Shown one piece after another: positions 5,736 through 6,960 of a stretch of DNA of 6,960 nt. The translations under genes and the position numbers were made by a program. Origin of the DNA: Deltaproteobacteria bacterium (GTDB taxonomy: Bacteria; Myxococcota_A; Polyangia; Haliangiales; Haliangiaceae); contig JACCYD010001490.1 in the NCBI GenBank assembly GCA_013696695.1, positions 1 through 6,960 on the forward strand. The letters are read 5' to 3'. Numbering within the stretch: position 1 is the stretch's first letter; each line of letters begins with the position of its first letter. The notes beneath the pieces are model-generated. The model searched no databases. It was given only the letters and a program-made list of their open reading frames with translations, and was not told the DNA's origin.

Positions 5736-6960
5736 GCCCACGAAGCCGAAGGGTTCAGCCGCTCCGAAGTCCGAGCCCGCGCCGGCACCGGCGAAGGTGA
5801 AAGCTGCGGAACCGGCGAAGACGCGACCGTCGGAGCTGGTCATCCCCGCACCCGCGAAGACCCGGCCGTCCGAGCCGAAGCTCGACGTGCTTGCCGCGGC
5901 CGCGAAGGCGAAGCCTCTCGAGGCTCCGAAGGCCCGACCGTCCGAGCCGAGGCTCGACGTGCTCGCGGTCGCTGCGAAGTCGAAGCCGCTCGACCCGCCG
6001 AAGGCGAAGCTCGAGCCGATCGTCGCTGCACCTCCCAAGGCCAAACCTGTCGAGTCCGCCAAGAACAAGCTACCCGCCGAGTGGAAGGCGCTGATCGGCA
6101 AGCCGCTGACCTGCTCGTGGCGGCGCTCCAGCGGACACATGATCGAGGTGATCGACTGGGCCAAGCTTCGCGATCGGATGACCTGGCTCGACGACGTGTT
6201 CGGCGACTGCGATACCTCGAAGCACTTCGTCGGGTTGATCTCGGCCAAGCACGGTTCCCTCGAATGGGTGAGCGGCTCGATGCTGCCGGTCGCGCTGCTC
6301 GGCCAGCAGCACGGCGGTGAAGGCCAACTCGAGGCGATCTTGCTGATCGACACCGCGACGAGCGACAGTCCGATCTTCGCGATCGAGGTCGACGGCACCG
6401 CGATCCCGGCGAAGAAGCCGCAGCAGGTCGCCGCCAACCTCGCCGCGCTCAAGATCGAGATCGTCAAGCCCGAGGCGAAAGCGAAAGCGGCTCGAGTCGG
6501 CGCCGACTTCGATACCAAGAGACCGCTGATCGCGTCGGGAAAGATGGCCGGCGACGCGCGCAAGGTGCTGGCTGCGTTGACCGGGGACAAAGACGGCGGC
6601 GCGAGCTACCTCGACGTCAACGTCACCAAGAAGCCGAAGCCACCCGAGGGTCGCGATCCGCGGTGGATCGAGGCGCTGCGCGACGAGCTCGCGAAGTCGA
6701 TGGTGTTTGCGAGCACCGGCTACCAGAGCGAGACCTACTGGTTCGCGGGAGCGCTCGCCTCGTTCGGGCAGGCGGCGATTCCCGCGCTGGTCAGCGGGTT
6801 CGAGACCGCGCTCAAGAGCTATCCCAAGAAGTCCCTCGGCTACGGCGTCAAGCCGGTGCTCGACGCGTTCGATTCTCTCCACTCCGACGCGGGTGTGCCG
6901 CTGGCGCTCGACATCATCTCGCGCGCCGACAAGCCCGAGAAGAGCTGGGCGATTCCTCCG
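5734..6960 (+). CDS. Unrecognised large protein with repetitive Pro/Ala/Lys-rich N-terminal tail (3' end outside window)
   Basis: From GTG 5734 this frame is open for 409 codons to the window edge. Three regions are visible. Residues 1-112 are a disordered, Pro/Ala/Lys-rich tail with no signal peptide, with RPSE recurring near residues 31, 44 and 68 and a 24-residue tandem repeat at 43-90. Residues about 113-235 look folded (alpha/beta): LPAEWKALIGKPLTCSWRR, WLDDVFGDC, HFVGLISAKHGSLEWVSGSMLPVALLGQQ, AILLIDTATSDSPIFAIEVDG. The last part loosely recalls SMI1/KNR4 (SUKH)-type domains, but I would not assign it. From about 335, Ala/Leu-rich helices such as ALASFGQAAIPALVSGFETAL resemble HEAT repeats and probably continue downstream. 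The basic tail, like those of eukaryote-like or DNA-associated proteins, might contact nucleic acid or act as a linker; this is a guess. Codon bias matches a real gene, and the long minus-strand ORF opposite it is a shadow. Confidence 0.85.
   Translation, partial: MPTKPKGSAAPKSEPAPAPAKVKAAEPAKTRPSELVIPAPAKTRPSEPKLDVLAAAAKAKPLEAPKARPSEPRLDVLAVAAKSKPLDPPKAKLEPIVAAPPKAKPVESAKNKLPAEWKALIGKPLTCSWRRSSGHMIEVIDWAKLRDRMTWLDDVFGDCDTSKHFVGLISAKHGSLEWVSGSMLPVALLGQQHGGEGQLEAILLIDTATSDSPIFAIEVDGTAIPAKKPQQVAANLAALKIEIVKPEAKAKAARVGADFDTKRPLIASGKMAGDARKVLAALTGDKDGGASYLDVNVTKKPKPPEGRDPRWIEALRDELAKSMVFASTGYQSETYWFAGALASFGQAAIPALVSGFETALKSYPKKSLGYGVKPVLDAFDSLHSDAGVPLALDIISRADKPEKSWAIPP
5860..6003 (+). repeat. 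Two tandem 72-bp in-frame repeats
   Basis: Units 5860-5931 and 5932-6003 each encode 24 residues of the pattern (T/A)RPSEP(K/R)LDVLA.AAK.KPL..PK. By my count they match at 59 of 72 bases and 18 of 24 residues. A degenerate shorter relative (TRPSE, from 5821) precedes them. Most differences are conservative or at third positions, so the coding frame is being maintained. Confidence 0.8.

Noticed and set aside
4776..6590. 604-codon minus-strand ORF with Gly/Ser/Ala-rich repeats resembling a repetitive surface protein
   Set aside because: It runs antisense to parts of three well-supported genes, and its apparent repeats are the reverse reading of the 72-bp tandem repeat. High-GC genomes produce such long shadow frames.
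1..6960. tRNA, rRNA, CRISPR, insertion sequence or phage features
   Set aside because: No cloverleaf, regularly spaced repeat, terminal inverted repeat, transposase or phage protein motif was seen on either strand.

Overview
The window is a high-GC, gene-dense bacterial stretch with strong G/C bias at third codon positions. Outer-membrane and periplasmic proteins (a TolC-type channel and an MlaC-type lipid carrier) show a Gram-negative envelope. GTG starts, a P450, a DCC-family thiol protein and Ala/Pro/Lys-rich tails together suggest a myxobacterium-like (Myxococcota) genome. That assignment is an inference from style; no taxonomic marker is present.

Layout. (1) 1-912, plus strand: C-terminal two thirds of a cytochrome P450 cut by the window edge. 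(2) 909-1343, minus strand: a small DCC/DUF393 thiol-disulfide protein, convergent with the P450, the two stop codons sharing bases. (3) A 64-bp divergent promoter region. (4) 1408-2610, plus: a membrane-anchored metallophosphoesterase of the YkuE/YaeI type. (5) 2621-3613, plus: a soluble, probably beta-propeller protein of unknown function. (6) 3665-4978 and 4989-5672, plus: a two-gene operon for a TolC-family outer-membrane protein and an MlaC/Ttg2D/HpnM-family periplasmic protein. (7) 5734 to the window end, plus: the start of a large unrecognised protein with a repetitive Pro/Ala/Lys-rich N-terminal tail, a central alpha/beta region and the beginning of HEAT-like helices. It begins with GTG and stays open to the edge, so an ATG-only ORF search misses it.

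The clearest functional unit is the TolC-MlaC pair, which suggests transport of a lipid or hydrophobic molecule across the envelope; the inner-membrane partner is not in the window. The other genes look like independent single units. Most lack a Shine-Dalgarno sequence and instead have a -10-like hexamer 5-9 nt before the start codon, consistent with leaderless mRNAs. Only the operon-internal mlaC-like gene has a clean AGGAG site.

I saw no tRNA, rRNA, insertion sequence, CRISPR array, phage gene or clear rho-independent terminator. This looks like ordinary chromosomal content. The items most worth a second look are the 16-bp perfect palindrome over the last gene's start, the leaderless-start pattern, and the orphan TolC-MlaC pair.
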